DNA of 5,908 nt from Chloroflexota bacterium (GTDB taxonomy: Bacteria > Chloroflexota > UBA6077): positions 1-5,908 of the forward strand of contig JAJYKO010000406.1 in assembly GCA_021788565.1 (NCBI GenBank), read 5' to 3'. Positions 1 to 5,700 of the stretch are shown here, one piece after another. The notes under the pieces are model-generated. The model was not told where the DNA came from and did not search any database. It saw nothing but the letters and a program-made list of their open reading frames with translations. Numbering within the stretch: position 1 is the stretch's first letter; each line of letters opens with the position of its first letter. A program made the position numbers and the translations under genes.

Positions 1-1
1 C

Positions 2-1267
2 GTGGGGGCCGACCCTGCCTACAGGATTCCCATACGTGTGATCACGGAGCTGGCCTGGCAGAGCCTCTTCGCTCGCAACATGTTCATCCGGCCCGACCGG
101 AGTGAGTTGCCCGGCCACGTTCCACAATTCACCGTACTGGACGCGAGCCTCTTTCAAGCAGATCCTGAACTGGACAGAACCAGATCCGAAGCGTTCGTCG
201 TTCTGAGCTTCGATCGGAAGATGATCTTGATCGGCGGGACACAGTACGCAGGAGAGATCAAGAAGTCGATTTTCACGCTTCTTAACTATCTGCTGCCCCA
301 GCAGCGGGTGCTTTCGATGCACTGCTCGGCTAACGTGGGGGCGGCGGGGGACGTAGCACTCTTCTTTGGGCTCTCCGGCACCGGAAAGACGACGCTGTCG
401 TCCGATCCGACTCGCGTCCTGATCGGTGACGATGAGCACGGCTGGAGCGATCGTGGCATATTTAACTTCGAAGGTGGCTGCTACGCCAAGATGATCAACC
501 TCTCCAAAGAGGCCGAGCCGGAGATCTGGTCGGCGACTCGCAGGTTCGGCACGATTCTGGAGAACGTGGCCATCAACCCTATCACGCGTCAGCTCGATCT
601 GACCGATGCCTCCTTTACAGAGAACACTCGTGGCGCCTATCCCATCGACTTTATCTCCAATGCCTCTGAGACTGGCATGGCCGGACACCCCTCCAACATT
701 ATGATGCTCACGGCCGACGCCTTCGGGGTGATTCCTCCCCTGGCCAGGCTTTCGCGAGACCAGGCAATGTACCACTTCCTCTCGGGCTACACGGCGAAAC
801 TGGCCGGAACCGAGAGAGGACTGGGCTCGGCGCCCGAAGCGACCTTCAGCACCTGCTTCGGCGCTCCTTTCCTGGTATTGCATCCCTCCGTCTATGCTAG
901 CCTGCTCGGCGAGAAGATCGAGCGGCATAACAGCAATGTCTGGCTGGTGAACACCGGTTGGACGGGAGGGGCCTTCGGTGTTGGGCACAGGATCCCGATT
1001 GCGTATACGCGGGCAATGGTCCACGCGGCGCTGGAGGGTGCCCTGGAGAACGTCGCGACCAGGCGGGATCCGGTATTCGGACTGGAGGTGCCCCTGCAGG
1101 TACCCGGTGTACCTGCTGAGGTGATGTGGCCGCGCGACACCTGGGCCGATCCCGAGGCGTACGACCGTCAGGCCCGAATGCTGGCAGACAAGTTCAAGGC
1201 CAACTTCAAGCAGTTCGAGGATCGGGTTCCAGAGGAAGTCAGGTCCGCCCTGCCCAGGGCGGCGTGA
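2..1267 (+). CDS. pckA: Phosphoenolpyruvate carboxykinase (ATP), N-terminally cut by window edge
   Basis: Cytoplasmic gluconeogenic enzyme that converts oxaloacetate plus ATP to PEP, CO2 and ADP. 421 residues are visible. The opening [19 protein letters not shown] matches the interior of the family, so the GTG at position 2 is an internal valine and not a start. By alignment from memory with E. coli PckA, about 125 N-terminal residues lie outside the window, which gives a normal full length near 545. Visible signatures, numbered from the first codon: the KK pair at 87-88 and the H of MHCSAN at 107 (metal and substrate ligands); the P-loop GLSGTGKTT at 123-131; the kinase-2 motif LIGDDEHGW at 140-148, with the metal-binding Asp pair; [10 protein letters not shown] at 155-163; ENTRGAYPI at 207-215 with the nucleotide-contacting Arg. 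These identify the ATP-dependent, not the GTP-dependent, family. No frameshift is seen. The TGA stop is followed by a purine-rich tract and no clear intrinsic terminator. Confidence 0.97.
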   Translation: MGADPAYRIPIRVITELAWQSLFARNMFIRPDRSELPGHVPQFTVLDASLFQADPELDRTRSEAFVVLSFDRKMILIGGTQYAGEIKKSIFTLLNYLLPQQRVLSMHCSANVGAAGDVALFFGLSGTGKTTLSSDPTRVLIGDDEHGWSDRGIFNFEGGCYAKMINLSKEAEPEIWSATRRFGTILENVAINPITRQLDLTDASFTENTRGAYPIDFISNASETGMAGHPSNIMMLTADAFGVIPPLARLSRDQAMYHFLSGYTAKLAGTERGLGSAPEATFSTCFGAPFLVLHPSVYASLLGEKIERHNSNVWLVNTGWTGGAFGVGHRIPIAYTRAMVHAALEGALENVATRRDPVFGLEVPLQVPGVPAEVMWPRDTWADPEAYDRQARMLADKFKANFKQFEDRVPEEVRSALPRAA

Positions 1268-1326
1268 CGGAGAGAGGGGGAGAGCGGGCGAGCCGCAGGC
1301 GGGGGGAGAGTGGGGAGGGAGAATCT
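1268..1326 (+). other. Purine- and G-rich tract just after pckA
   Basis: Almost the whole stretch after the pckA stop is purine on the + strand. It has G runs of five at 1276-1280, three at 1286-1288, six at 1301-1306, four at 1312-1315 and three at 1317-1319. Such tracts can form G-quadruplexes or triplexes and can slow RNA polymerase. No protein-coding signal is visible, and whether it helps end the pckA transcript is inference. Confidence 0.4.
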
Positions 1327-1379
1327 CCATCTGAGCATCGCATGGGCCTATCGGGCCACCCGAAACGATGAAAAGCGCC

Positions 1380-1599
1380 ACCGCCTAGCGGTCATCCTGT
1401 ACCCGCCTAGTCGTCATCCTTTACCGCCTGGTCGTCATGTCATCGCCTTCGTGGCTCTGCTCGTGGCCGACCGTCATCCTGTACCCGCCTAGCGGTCATT
1501 CCCCGAGTCGACGGCCTGCTCGATCTCCTTGACGTCATCCTGTACCCGCCTAGCGGTCATCCTGTACCCGCCTAGCGGTCATCCTGTACCCGCCTAGCG
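1380..1599. repeat. Degenerate 22-base tandem repeat array
   Basis: The unit starts GTCATCCTGT and ends CCGCCTAGCG, 22 bases in all. Three exact copies lie head to tail at 1534-1555, 1556-1577 and 1578-1599, and a fourth exact copy is at 1473-1494. A copy differing at its last two bases is at 1391-1412, a diverged 21-base copy at 1413-1433, and a tail fragment at 1380-1390. Two stretches of exactly 39 bases (1434-1472 and 1495-1533), both starting GTCAT, separate the middle copies and give a higher-order period of about 61. Each unit junction contains the small dyad CCGC-CTA-GCGG. The array lies between genes and is of REP/minisatellite character. Short open frames crossing it are not believable proteins. 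Confidence 0.9.
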
Positions 1600-1627
1600 G
1601 TCATCCTGAGCCGCAGCGAAGGATCTC
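1600..1627. repeat. REP-like imperfect palindrome ending the array
   Basis: The last GTCATCCTG of the array runs into a different sequence, GAGCCGCAGCGAAGGATCTC. The whole 28-base element resembles the GTCATCCTGAGCGAAGCGAAGGATCT type of dispersed intergenic repeat found in many copies in several bacterial genomes (recalled, not searched). ATCCT at 1603-1607 pairs with AGGAT at 1620-1624, and the inner AGC/GC bases pair partly, so it can form an imperfect hairpin. On the - strand it gives the spurious peptide DPSLRLRMT often seen in over-predicted ORFs. Confidence 0.6.
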
Positions 1628-1687
1628 CTGGTTGGGGCGGGCGCGATTCATTTTTGTAGGAGCCGCCACGTCCGGCACGACCATCAT

Positions 1688-1723
1688 TCTTACGACCACA
1701 CTGTCTTACGACCACACGGTCGT
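1688..1723. repeat. 14-base direct repeat with overlapping hairpin
   Basis: TCTTACGACCACAC occurs at 1688-1701 and again at 1704-1717, a 16-base period. The second copy continues into GGTCGT, so ACGACC (1708-1713) and GGTCGT (1718-1723) form a 6-bp stem with an ACAC loop. There is no T run after it, so it is not a convincing terminator. Its role is unknown. Confidence 0.6.
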
Positions 1724-1928
1724 TCCGTGAGAGAGCTGTGACTGGGCATGACAAAGCGGCTCAACAAGGAGTGAGGCGAGCAAGCGCGGCCTCACGTTCG
1801 CTCCCACGCTCCCCCTCACGCCATCCATCCGTCCCCTGAGCTAGGCGGCAGGACGACCTCGCCTTATGCTGATTGCCGGGGTGGTTCGGCGGATGAACGA
1901 TTATGGTTGGTGAGGGAACGGTTCTGTG

Positions 1929-1945
1929 CTGTGCGACATGCACAG
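1929..1945. promoter_or_regulatory. Inverted repeat upstream of amt, possible operator
   Basis: CTGTGC and GCACAG flank a 5-base centre (GACAT), a perfect 6-bp dyad about 90 bases before the amt start. The TGTG...CACA ends recall binding sites of CRP/FNR-type dimers, but the spacing does not match their usual consensus. A regulator-binding role is speculation. Confidence 0.25.
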
Positions 1946-1977
1946 TAATACGCAGGCATTTCAGGGCAAGCAGCATG

Positions 1978-2007
1978 TTGTGCGGGCTCCCACGCGGCGC
2001 TTAACAT
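1978..2007 (+). promoter_or_regulatory. Weak sigma70-type promoter candidate for amt
   Basis: TTGTGC (1978-1983) is separated by 18 bases from TAACAT (2002-2007). The -10 matches four of six consensus bases and the -35 three of six. The implied start near 2014 leaves a leader of about 20 bases to the GTG at 2036, room for the ribosome site. The match is modest and could be chance. Confidence 0.3.
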
Positions 2008-2035
2008 TTTGGAACTGAGATATGGGGGTGTTTTC

Positions 2036-3265
2036 GTGCCGCAAATCAACGCAGCGGACACAGCCTGGGTACTGATGTCCACGGCTCTCGTTATGCTGAT
2101 GACTCCAGCAGTGGGGTTCTTCTATGGCGGGCTGGTCAGACAGAAGAACGTTCTTTCCGTGATTATGCAAAGCCTGTTCATTCTTGCTCTCATCAGTGTT
2201 CAGTGGGTGCTTTGGGGATACAGCCTGGCTTTCGGGCCTGACAAGGGCGGAATCATCGGTGGGCTCGAATGGGCCGGCCTCGGCGGCGTGGGCATGGCCC
2301 CAAACCCTGATTACGCACCCACTATCCCGCACCAGGCATTCATGATTTTCCAGGCCATGTTCGCGGTTATCACGCCGGCGCTGATCACCGGTGCCTTCGC
2401 CGAGCGGCAGAAATTCAAGGCGTTCGTGATCTTCACACTGCTGTGGGCGACCCTGGTGTACGATCCGCTTGCTCACTGGGTGTGGGGCGCGGGGGGGTGG
2501 CTGAAGACATTCGGCGTGCTCGACTTCGCCGGTGGGACTGTGGTACACATCAGCTCTGGCGTGTCCGCGCTGGTGGCGGCACTGGTCCTGGGGCCGCGCA
2601 TCGGACTCGGGAAGGAGCCGATGGACCCGCACGACGCTACGATGAGCGTGCTCGGCGCCGTGCTGCTATGGTTCGGGTGGTTCGGCTTCAACGCGGGCAG
2701 TGCACTCGCTGCCAACGGTCTGGCCGTGAATGCCTTCGTGACGACGAATACCGCCGCGGCCATGGCGGCCCTGACCTGGATGACTGTGAGCTGGGCACAC
2801 AAGGGACAGCCCAGCGTGCTCGGTGCAGCCACGGGGGGCGTGGCGGGCCTCGTCGCCATCACACCTGCGTCCGGCTTCGTCACTGCCCAGGGCGCCATTC
2901 TCATCGGATTGGGCGCTGGCGTGATCTGCTACTTCGCAGTCGAGCTGACGAGGAAGCTGCGGGTAGACGACTCGCTGGATGTCTGGGGAGTTCACGGGAT
3001 AGGCGGCACATGGGGAGCGCTCGCCACCGGAATCTTCGCGACGGTGGCAGTCAACTCCGCGGGTGCAAACGGCCTTCTTTACGGGGACCCCGCTCAGCTT
3101 CTCAAACAGTTGCTTGGGGTGGGGGTGAGCTGGGTCTGGGCTGGAGGAATGACATGGCTACTCCTGAAGGTTATCGATGTCACAATTGGCCTGCGGGTTG
3201 CCGAACACGAGGAGGTGCTGGGCTTAGACGCCTCTCAGCACGGCGAGCGAGCCTACCAGCCATAA
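2036..3265 (+). CDS. amt: Ammonium transporter, Amt/AmtB family
   Basis: Inner-membrane channel for ammonium uptake, expected to work as a trimer. The GTG at 2036 is chosen because GGGGGTG (2024-2030) sits just upstream as a ribosome site; the in-frame TTG at 2009 has none. This gives 409 residues, normal for the family, with about eleven hydrophobic helices and no clear signal peptide. Pore residues recognised by comparison with E. coli AmtB: the gate Phe at 109 (MFAVITPALITGAFAER) and at 218 (WFGFNAGS, with the ammonium-site Ser at 222); Trp150 in HWVWG; Asp163 in LDFAGGTVVH; and the twin His at 171 and 320 (VWGVHGIGG). The cytoplasmic tail ends GLDASQHGERAYQP, the usual form that contacts PII. 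No glnK lies on either side, which is unusual because amt and glnK are often paired. The next gene, rpoD, begins almost 290 bases later. Confidence 0.97.
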   Translation: MPQINAADTAWVLMSTALVMLMTPAVGFFYGGLVRQKNVLSVIMQSLFILALISVQWVLWGYSLAFGPDKGGIIGGLEWAGLGGVGMAPNPDYAPTIPHQAFMIFQAMFAVITPALITGAFAERQKFKAFVIFTLLWATLVYDPLAHWVWGAGGWLKTFGVLDFAGGTVVHISSGVSALVAALVLGPRIGLGKEPMDPHDATMSVLGAVLLWFGWFGFNAGSALAANGLAVNAFVTTNTAAAMAALTWMTVSWAHKGQPSVLGAATGGVAGLVAITPASGFVTAQGAILIGLGAGVICYFAVELTRKLRVDDSLDVWGVHGIGGTWGALATGIFATVAVNSAGANGLLYGDPAQLLKQLLGVGVSWVWAGGMTWLLLKVIDVTIGLRVAEHEEVLGLDASQHGERAYQP

Positions 3266-3289
3266 TCGATTCGGCGCTCTTGCCAAATA

Positions 3290-3298
3290 TGTTACAAT
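3290..3298 (+). promoter_or_regulatory. Extended -10 promoter upstream of the rpoD leader
   Basis: TGTTACAAT is a full extended -10 (TGn plus TACAAT, five of six bases of TATAAT). The -35 position about 17 bases upstream (TTCGGC, 3270-3275) is poor, as is common for extended -10 promoters. Transcription would start near 3305, just before the first leader hairpin, and run into rpoD or end within the leader. It lies 25 bases after the amt stop. Confidence 0.45.
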
Positions 3299-3304
3299 AG
3301 CTAG

Positions 3305-3452
3305 TCCTACCAGAGGGGCAGGCTACCAATTCAGTAGCCTGCCCGAATTTGTGCCCGGTGGGAGGATTAAGGACGGCGGGGGCATGCATCTTGCCGTCGG
3401 TAATGGAAGAGGTCCGAGCAGGGAGGCCCTGGCTCGGACTTGGCTTCTTTGG
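3305..3452 (+). ncRNA. Candidate structured leader or small RNA between amt and rpoD
   Basis: Three successive hairpins fill this stretch: stem 1 at 3316-3344 (11 bp); stem 2 at 3372-3377 with 3393-3398 (GACGGC/GCCGTC); stem 3 at 3412-3419 with 3432-3439 (GTCCGAGC/GCTCGGAC), extended past one bulged base by AGGG/CCCT. Stem 3 is followed by TTGGCTTCTTT, a poor terminator-like tail. The outer segments CCAGAG (3310-3315) and CTTTGG (3447-3452) can pair with one wobble, closing a multi-branch junction. I do not recognise a known riboswitch, T-box, SRP RNA or 6S consensus. It may be a 5' regulatory leader of rpoD, a separate small RNA of about 145 bases, or merely read-through attenuation between two genes. 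Confidence 0.35.
3315..3350 (+). terminator. Strong hairpin after amt: amt terminator or first leader stem
   Basis: An 11-bp perfect stem pairs 3316-3326 (GGGCAGGCTAC) with 3334-3344 (GTAGCCTGCCC) around a 7-base loop. It is followed by GAATTTG, only three Ts in a row, so termination may be weak. Its position 50 bases after the amt stop suggests an amt terminator. Because it also lies just after a good -10, it may instead be the first stem of the rpoD leader. Confidence 0.55.
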
Positions 3453-3503
3453 AAAGCTGGTGACGTCAGTTGAAATCTACAGGCCGTCTGACAAGAGGCG
3501 GAG

Positions 3504-3535
3504 TTGACATAAAGCGTAGGGAACGATCTTACCCT
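3504..3535 (+). promoter_or_regulatory. Possible second rpoD promoter with consensus -35
   Basis: A perfect TTGACA is at 3504-3509. No good -10 lies at the usual distance: TCTTAC at 17 bases matches half the consensus, and TACCCT (3530-3535) would need a 20-base spacer. If used, transcription would start almost at the ribosome site. It is recorded because the -35 is exact, but support is weak. Confidence 0.22.
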
Positions 3536-3553
3536 GGTGCTGGAGGCTACCCG

Positions 3554-4639
3554 ATGGCGACAGCAAAGGAACCAGAGGTGGCGGGATTGGCCGAGCTCAT
3601 TACCAAGGGTAAGGAGCGAGGCTTCGTTAGCGTTGATGAGATCGAGGCACTGGTCGGCGAGCAGGACCCGGACCTTGTGGAAGTTGTGGACGATGCCCTT
3701 GTGGAAGAGGGCATAGAAGTGGTGGAGGACGCGGAGGAGGAACACACCGTCCAGGAAGACAACACCTTGGACAAGGAGTTGGATGATATAGAGTCCGCTG
3801 GCCGCGTCGCGGGCGAGGATCCCCTTCTTTCATACATGCGAGACATCGCGGATGTGCCGCTTTTGACCGCCGAGCAGGAGGTTCAACTGGCCCAGCGCAT
3901 CGAGAACGGTGACGCTGCAGCACTGGAAAAGTTCATCATGTCCAATCTCCGACTGGTGGTGAGTGTAGCCAAGCGGTACACGGGCAGGGGCCTGCCGTTG
4001 TTGGACCTGATACAGGAAGGGAATATCGGGCTCATGCGTGCTGTCCAGAAGTACGACTGGCGCAAGGGCTTTAAGTTCTCCACCTATGCGACTTGGTGGA
4101 TCAGGCAGGCGGTCACGCGAGCGATCGCTGATAAAGCGAGGACAATCCGTCTGCCGGTGCACATGGGGGAGGCGATCACCCGCCTGAACCAGGTGAACCA
4201 GCGACTTACGCAGCAGTTGGGACGTGAGCCAACAGAGCGTGAACTGGCTGAGGCGCTGGGAGTAGCCGTCCAGAAGGTGCGTGACGCCCAAAAGGCGGCG
4301 CACGTACCTACCTCCCTGGAGGCTCCTATTGGCGAAGAGGATGAATCGGAGCTGGCCGACATGGTCGCGGACGAGATCTCTCAGCCGCCAGACGAAGCCG
4401 TGTACGAGATGCTGCTGAAGAGCGAGACCCAGGAGGCGCTGGGTCAGGTGCTCACTCCGCGCGAGCAGCTGGTGCTTCAGCTTCGGTTTGGCCTCGGCAA
4501 TGGTCATGTCTATCCTCTCGAGAAGATCGGCGAGGTGCTGGGCATAACCAGAGAACGGGTGCGGCAGATAGAGGCCAAGGCCTTGGAGAAGCTGCGTCAT
4601 CCATCAGTGGCGAAGTCGCTTAAGAGCTATCTGCGGTAA
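3554..4639 (+). CDS. rpoD: Primary RNA polymerase sigma factor (RpoD/SigA)
   Basis: Housekeeping sigma70 that directs RNA polymerase to -35/-10 promoters. The ATG at 3554 is chosen over the in-frame TTG at 3470 because GGAGG (3542-3546) lies seven bases upstream; it gives 361 residues. Domains: region 1.1 at about 10-58 (ITKGKERGFVSVDEIEAL, typical of primary sigmas); an acidic linker at 55-80; region 1.2 at 88-120 (DPLLSYMRDIADVPLLTAEQE); region 2 at 131-204 (NLRLVVSVAKRYTGRGL, then FKFSTYATWWIRQAVTRA for -10 melting and recognition); region 3 at about 205-285 (TSLEAPIGEEDESEL); and region 4 from 290, with the helix-turn-helix LGITRERVRQIEAKALEKL at 329-347 for -35 recognition. Having region 1.1 plus all core regions argues for group 1. 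The size is that of short primary sigmas such as those of Gram-positives, without the long insert of proteobacterial RpoD. No dnaG neighbour is seen. Confidence 0.96.
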   Translation: MATAKEPEVAGLAELITKGKERGFVSVDEIEALVGEQDPDLVEVVDDALVEEGIEVVEDAEEEHTVQEDNTLDKELDDIESAGRVAGEDPLLSYMRDIADVPLLTAEQEVQLAQRIENGDAAALEKFIMSNLRLVVSVAKRYTGRGLPLLDLIQEGNIGLMRAVQKYDWRKGFKFSTYATWWIRQAVTRAIADKARTIRLPVHMGEAITRLNQVNQRLTQQLGREPTERELAEALGVAVQKVRDAQKAAHVPTSLEAPIGEEDESELADMVADEISQPPDEAVYEMLLKSETQEALGQVLTPREQLVLQLRFGLGNGHVYPLEKIGEVLGITRERVRQIEAKALEKLRHPSVAKSLKSYLR

Positions 4640-4640
4640 A

Positions 4641-4663
4641 GCGATCTGCTACTAGCTGATCGC
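4641..4663 (+). other. Hairpin immediately after the rpoD stop
   Basis: GCGATC (4641-4646) pairs with GATCGC (4658-4663), and GCT (4648-4650) with AGC (4654-4656) inside, broken only by a T-T mismatch. It begins one base after the rpoD stop and has no T run, so it is more likely a 3' stabilising stem than a terminator. Confidence 0.5.
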
Positions 4664-4684
4664 AGCTGGCGGATGGAGAGAATC

Positions 4685-4722
4685 AAGCAGGGGGACGTGT
4701 CATGCGCGCCCCCTGCTTCTTT
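4685..4722 (+). terminator. Intrinsic terminator of rpoD, probably shared with gntR
   Basis: A 10-bp stem of AAGCAGGGGG (4685-4694) and CCCCCTGCTT (4709-4718) encloses a 14-base loop and runs into CTTCTTT. It lies between two converging genes, 45 bases after rpoD and about 25 bases past the end of the - strand gene. Read on the - strand, the stem is followed by GATTCTC, a poorer tail, so it may work both ways but better for rpoD. Confidence 0.85.
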
Positions 4723-4745
4723 GACCCCTGGTTACCAATTCCCTG

Positions 4746-5486
4746 CTAGTCTCTATCCGCGTCGGCAACCTGGAAGGTGATCCGGCACATGTCCCCTCGT
4801 ATGACGTTCTTGCTCAGCATAAGGGGCTTGTCGTCGGCGTCGAATCGGATTCTCTGGTACAGCATTGCTGGAGAGTCCTTCTCTACGTCGAGTAAAGAAG
4901 CCTCGTACTCTGTCACCAGCACCGGCTCGAACCACCCTTTGACTTTGGCAACCTGGAGGCCGTACTTTTCCCGAAGCAGCTGAATCAGGGATCCGTCGGA
5001 GTGGTCGTCCTTCTCCAGCCCCGGGTTCGCATCTCGCGGAAGGAAAGCCGCTGACAGGAAGAACGGCTGATCATCCACCAGCTTCACCTTGCGGATCTCC
5101 ACGATGTCTGACCCTTCGCGGACCCCTAGCGTCTTCGCGAGTGAAGCGGTGGCTGGGATCACCCTTGCCGATATCAGCCGGCTCCCGAGATCCGCTCCAA
5201 GCACGTTCTTCACGTAGGAACTGAACCCCATCAGGCTTTGCAGGTCCTGCTGGATCTTCGGCGTTGCCACAAAGCTGCCCTTCCCCCGCCGTCGGTGGAG
5301 CATGCCCTCTCTAACCAGATCCGAAAGGGCTTGCCGCACGGTGCCGCGGCTGAGGTTGAACTCCTGGCAAAGGTCAGCTTCTGGGGGGAGTTGTTGGCCG
5401 GGTCCCCACTGGCCGTTGTCTATGCGCGAGCGAATGATTTCCTGAAGCTGGTAGTACAGTGGAACTGGACTGCGTTCGTCAAGCAC
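4746..5486 (-). CDS. GntR-family transcriptional regulator, HutC/UTRA type
   Basis: DNA-binding regulator of 246 residues, normal for the HutC subfamily. Residues about 8-73 form the GntR winged helix-turn-helix: PLYYQLQEIIRSRI, PGQQLPPEADLCQEF, then LSRGTVRQALSDLVREG and the wing RRRGKGSFV. Residues about 95-238 form a UTRA ligand-binding domain, with the typical AAFLPRD segment near 146-152 and the closing YQRIRFDADDKPLMLSKNVIRGD. UTRA domains bind small effectors such as amino sugars, histidine-pathway intermediates or other organic acids; the effector here is not known. The start is GTG at 5486, with AGAGGTG (5497-5491) as ribosome site; the nearby upstream GTG at 5493 stops at once. It faces rpoD tail to tail and lies downstream of a tctC-like gene on the same strand, suggesting but not proving that it regulates that transporter. 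Confidence 0.95.
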   Translation of the reverse strand: MLDERSPVPLYYQLQEIIRSRIDNGQWGPGQQLPPEADLCQEFNLSRGTVRQALSDLVREGMLHRRRGKGSFVATPKIQQDLQSLMGFSSYVKNVLGADLGSRLISARVIPATASLAKTLGVREGSDIVEIRKVKLVDDQPFFLSAAFLPRDANPGLEKDDHSDGSLIQLLREKYGLQVAKVKGWFEPVLVTEYEASLLDVEKDSPAMLYQRIRFDADDKPLMLSKNVIRGDMCRITFQVADADRD

Positions 5487-5573
5487 TTAGCACCTCTTTG
5501 TCTTTTCGCCTATAGAGATTGATTTGATGTCCAACCAGAGGAAGCAAATGGATAGGCCTCTACGCCGCGGGCG

Positions 5574-5583
5574 AGTCTAGTCC
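5574..5583. promoter_or_regulatory. Putative GntR/HutC operator over the -10
   Basis: AGTCTAGTCC matches eight of ten bases of the GGTCTAGACC core known for DasR/NagR-type HutC-family regulators. It is centred on a CTAG step and overlaps the -10 of the regulator's own promoter. This fits autorepression by steric block. The assignment rests on resemblance only. Confidence 0.35.
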
Positions 5584-5602
5584 GTCTCCGTACAGATGTC
5601 AA
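5574..5602 (-). promoter_or_regulatory. Sigma70 promoter of the GntR-family gene
   Basis: On the - strand TTGACA (5602-5597) is a perfect -35. It is followed by exactly 17 bases and TAGACT (5579-5574), four of six matches to the -10 consensus. The start would be near 5567, giving a leader of about 80 bases before the GTG at 5486. It lies after the tctC terminator, so the regulator has its own promoter. Confidence 0.7.
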
Positions 5603-5620
5603 GACTATTTGCTGTCGATA

Positions 5621-5637
5621 AGCTGATGATTAGCTGA
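5621..5637. repeat. Short direct repeats upstream of the gntR promoter
   Basis: AGCTGA occurs at 5621-5626 and at 5632-5637, 11 bases apart, about one helical turn, and about 20 bases upstream of the -35. Such spacing can mark a protein-binding site, but six-base repeats are easily due to chance. Confidence 0.25.
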
Positions 5638-5682
5638 GGAAAAAGAAGCAGCAAGGCCGGCACTCGTACCGGCCTTGCTGCC
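5636..5682 (-). terminator. Intrinsic terminator of the tctC-like gene
   Basis: A perfect 13-bp stem pairs 5670-5682 with 5649-5661 (GCAGCAAGGCCGG and its complement) around an 8-base loop. On the - strand it runs into TTCTTTTTCC. It begins 18 bases after the stop of the gene to the right. It should end that transcript and isolate it from the GntR-family gene downstream. Confidence 0.93.
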
Positions 5683-5700
5683 ACAGGAGGGAGGCGGCTC

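Larger units (their letters stand above)
1628..2008. other. Non-coding stretch upstream of amt
   Basis: No open frame here has a ribosome site or protein-like composition. Contents that can be pointed to: the direct repeat and hairpin at 1688-1723; a 7-bp inverted repeat GTGAGGC/GCCTCAC at 1771-1777 and 1789-1795; a 6-bp inverted repeat CTGTGC/GCACAG at 1929-1934 and 1940-1945; and a weak promoter candidate near 1978-2007. The rest shows nothing recognisable. Confidence 0.6.

Noticed and set aside
1380..1599. CRISPR array
   Set aside because: The repeats are only 22 bases, three copies are directly adjacent with no spacers, the two separating segments share sequence with each other, and no cas gene is in the window.
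1310..1754. Small proteins in the pckA-amt gap on either strand
   Set aside because: These frames run through the tandem repeats and REP-like element, lack ribosome sites, and give low-complexity or repeat-derived peptides.
1961..2632. 223-residue open frame on the - strand over amt
   Set aside because: It lies antisense to the well-supported amt gene, has a His/Pro/Arg-rich composition typical of a shadow frame, and no domain is recognised.
2443..3300. 285-residue + strand frame overlapping amt
   Set aside because: The Arg/Gly-rich composition is that of an out-of-frame GC-rich gene, and it overlaps most of the clearly coding amt frame.
3305..3452. Known RNA classes (T-box, 6S RNA, SRP RNA, common riboswitches)
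   Set aside because: I could not find their conserved sequence blocks, such as the T-box TGGnACC or the SRP GGAAG loop in the right setting, so only a generic structured RNA is proposed.
3461..3468. TGACGTCA palindrome as an operator
   Set aside because: An isolated eight-base palindrome with no second site or known bacterial regulator match; expected by chance often enough.
3830..4600. 256-residue open frame on the - strand over rpoD
   Set aside because: It is the antisense shadow of the conserved sigma factor; no ribosome site or recognisable domain.
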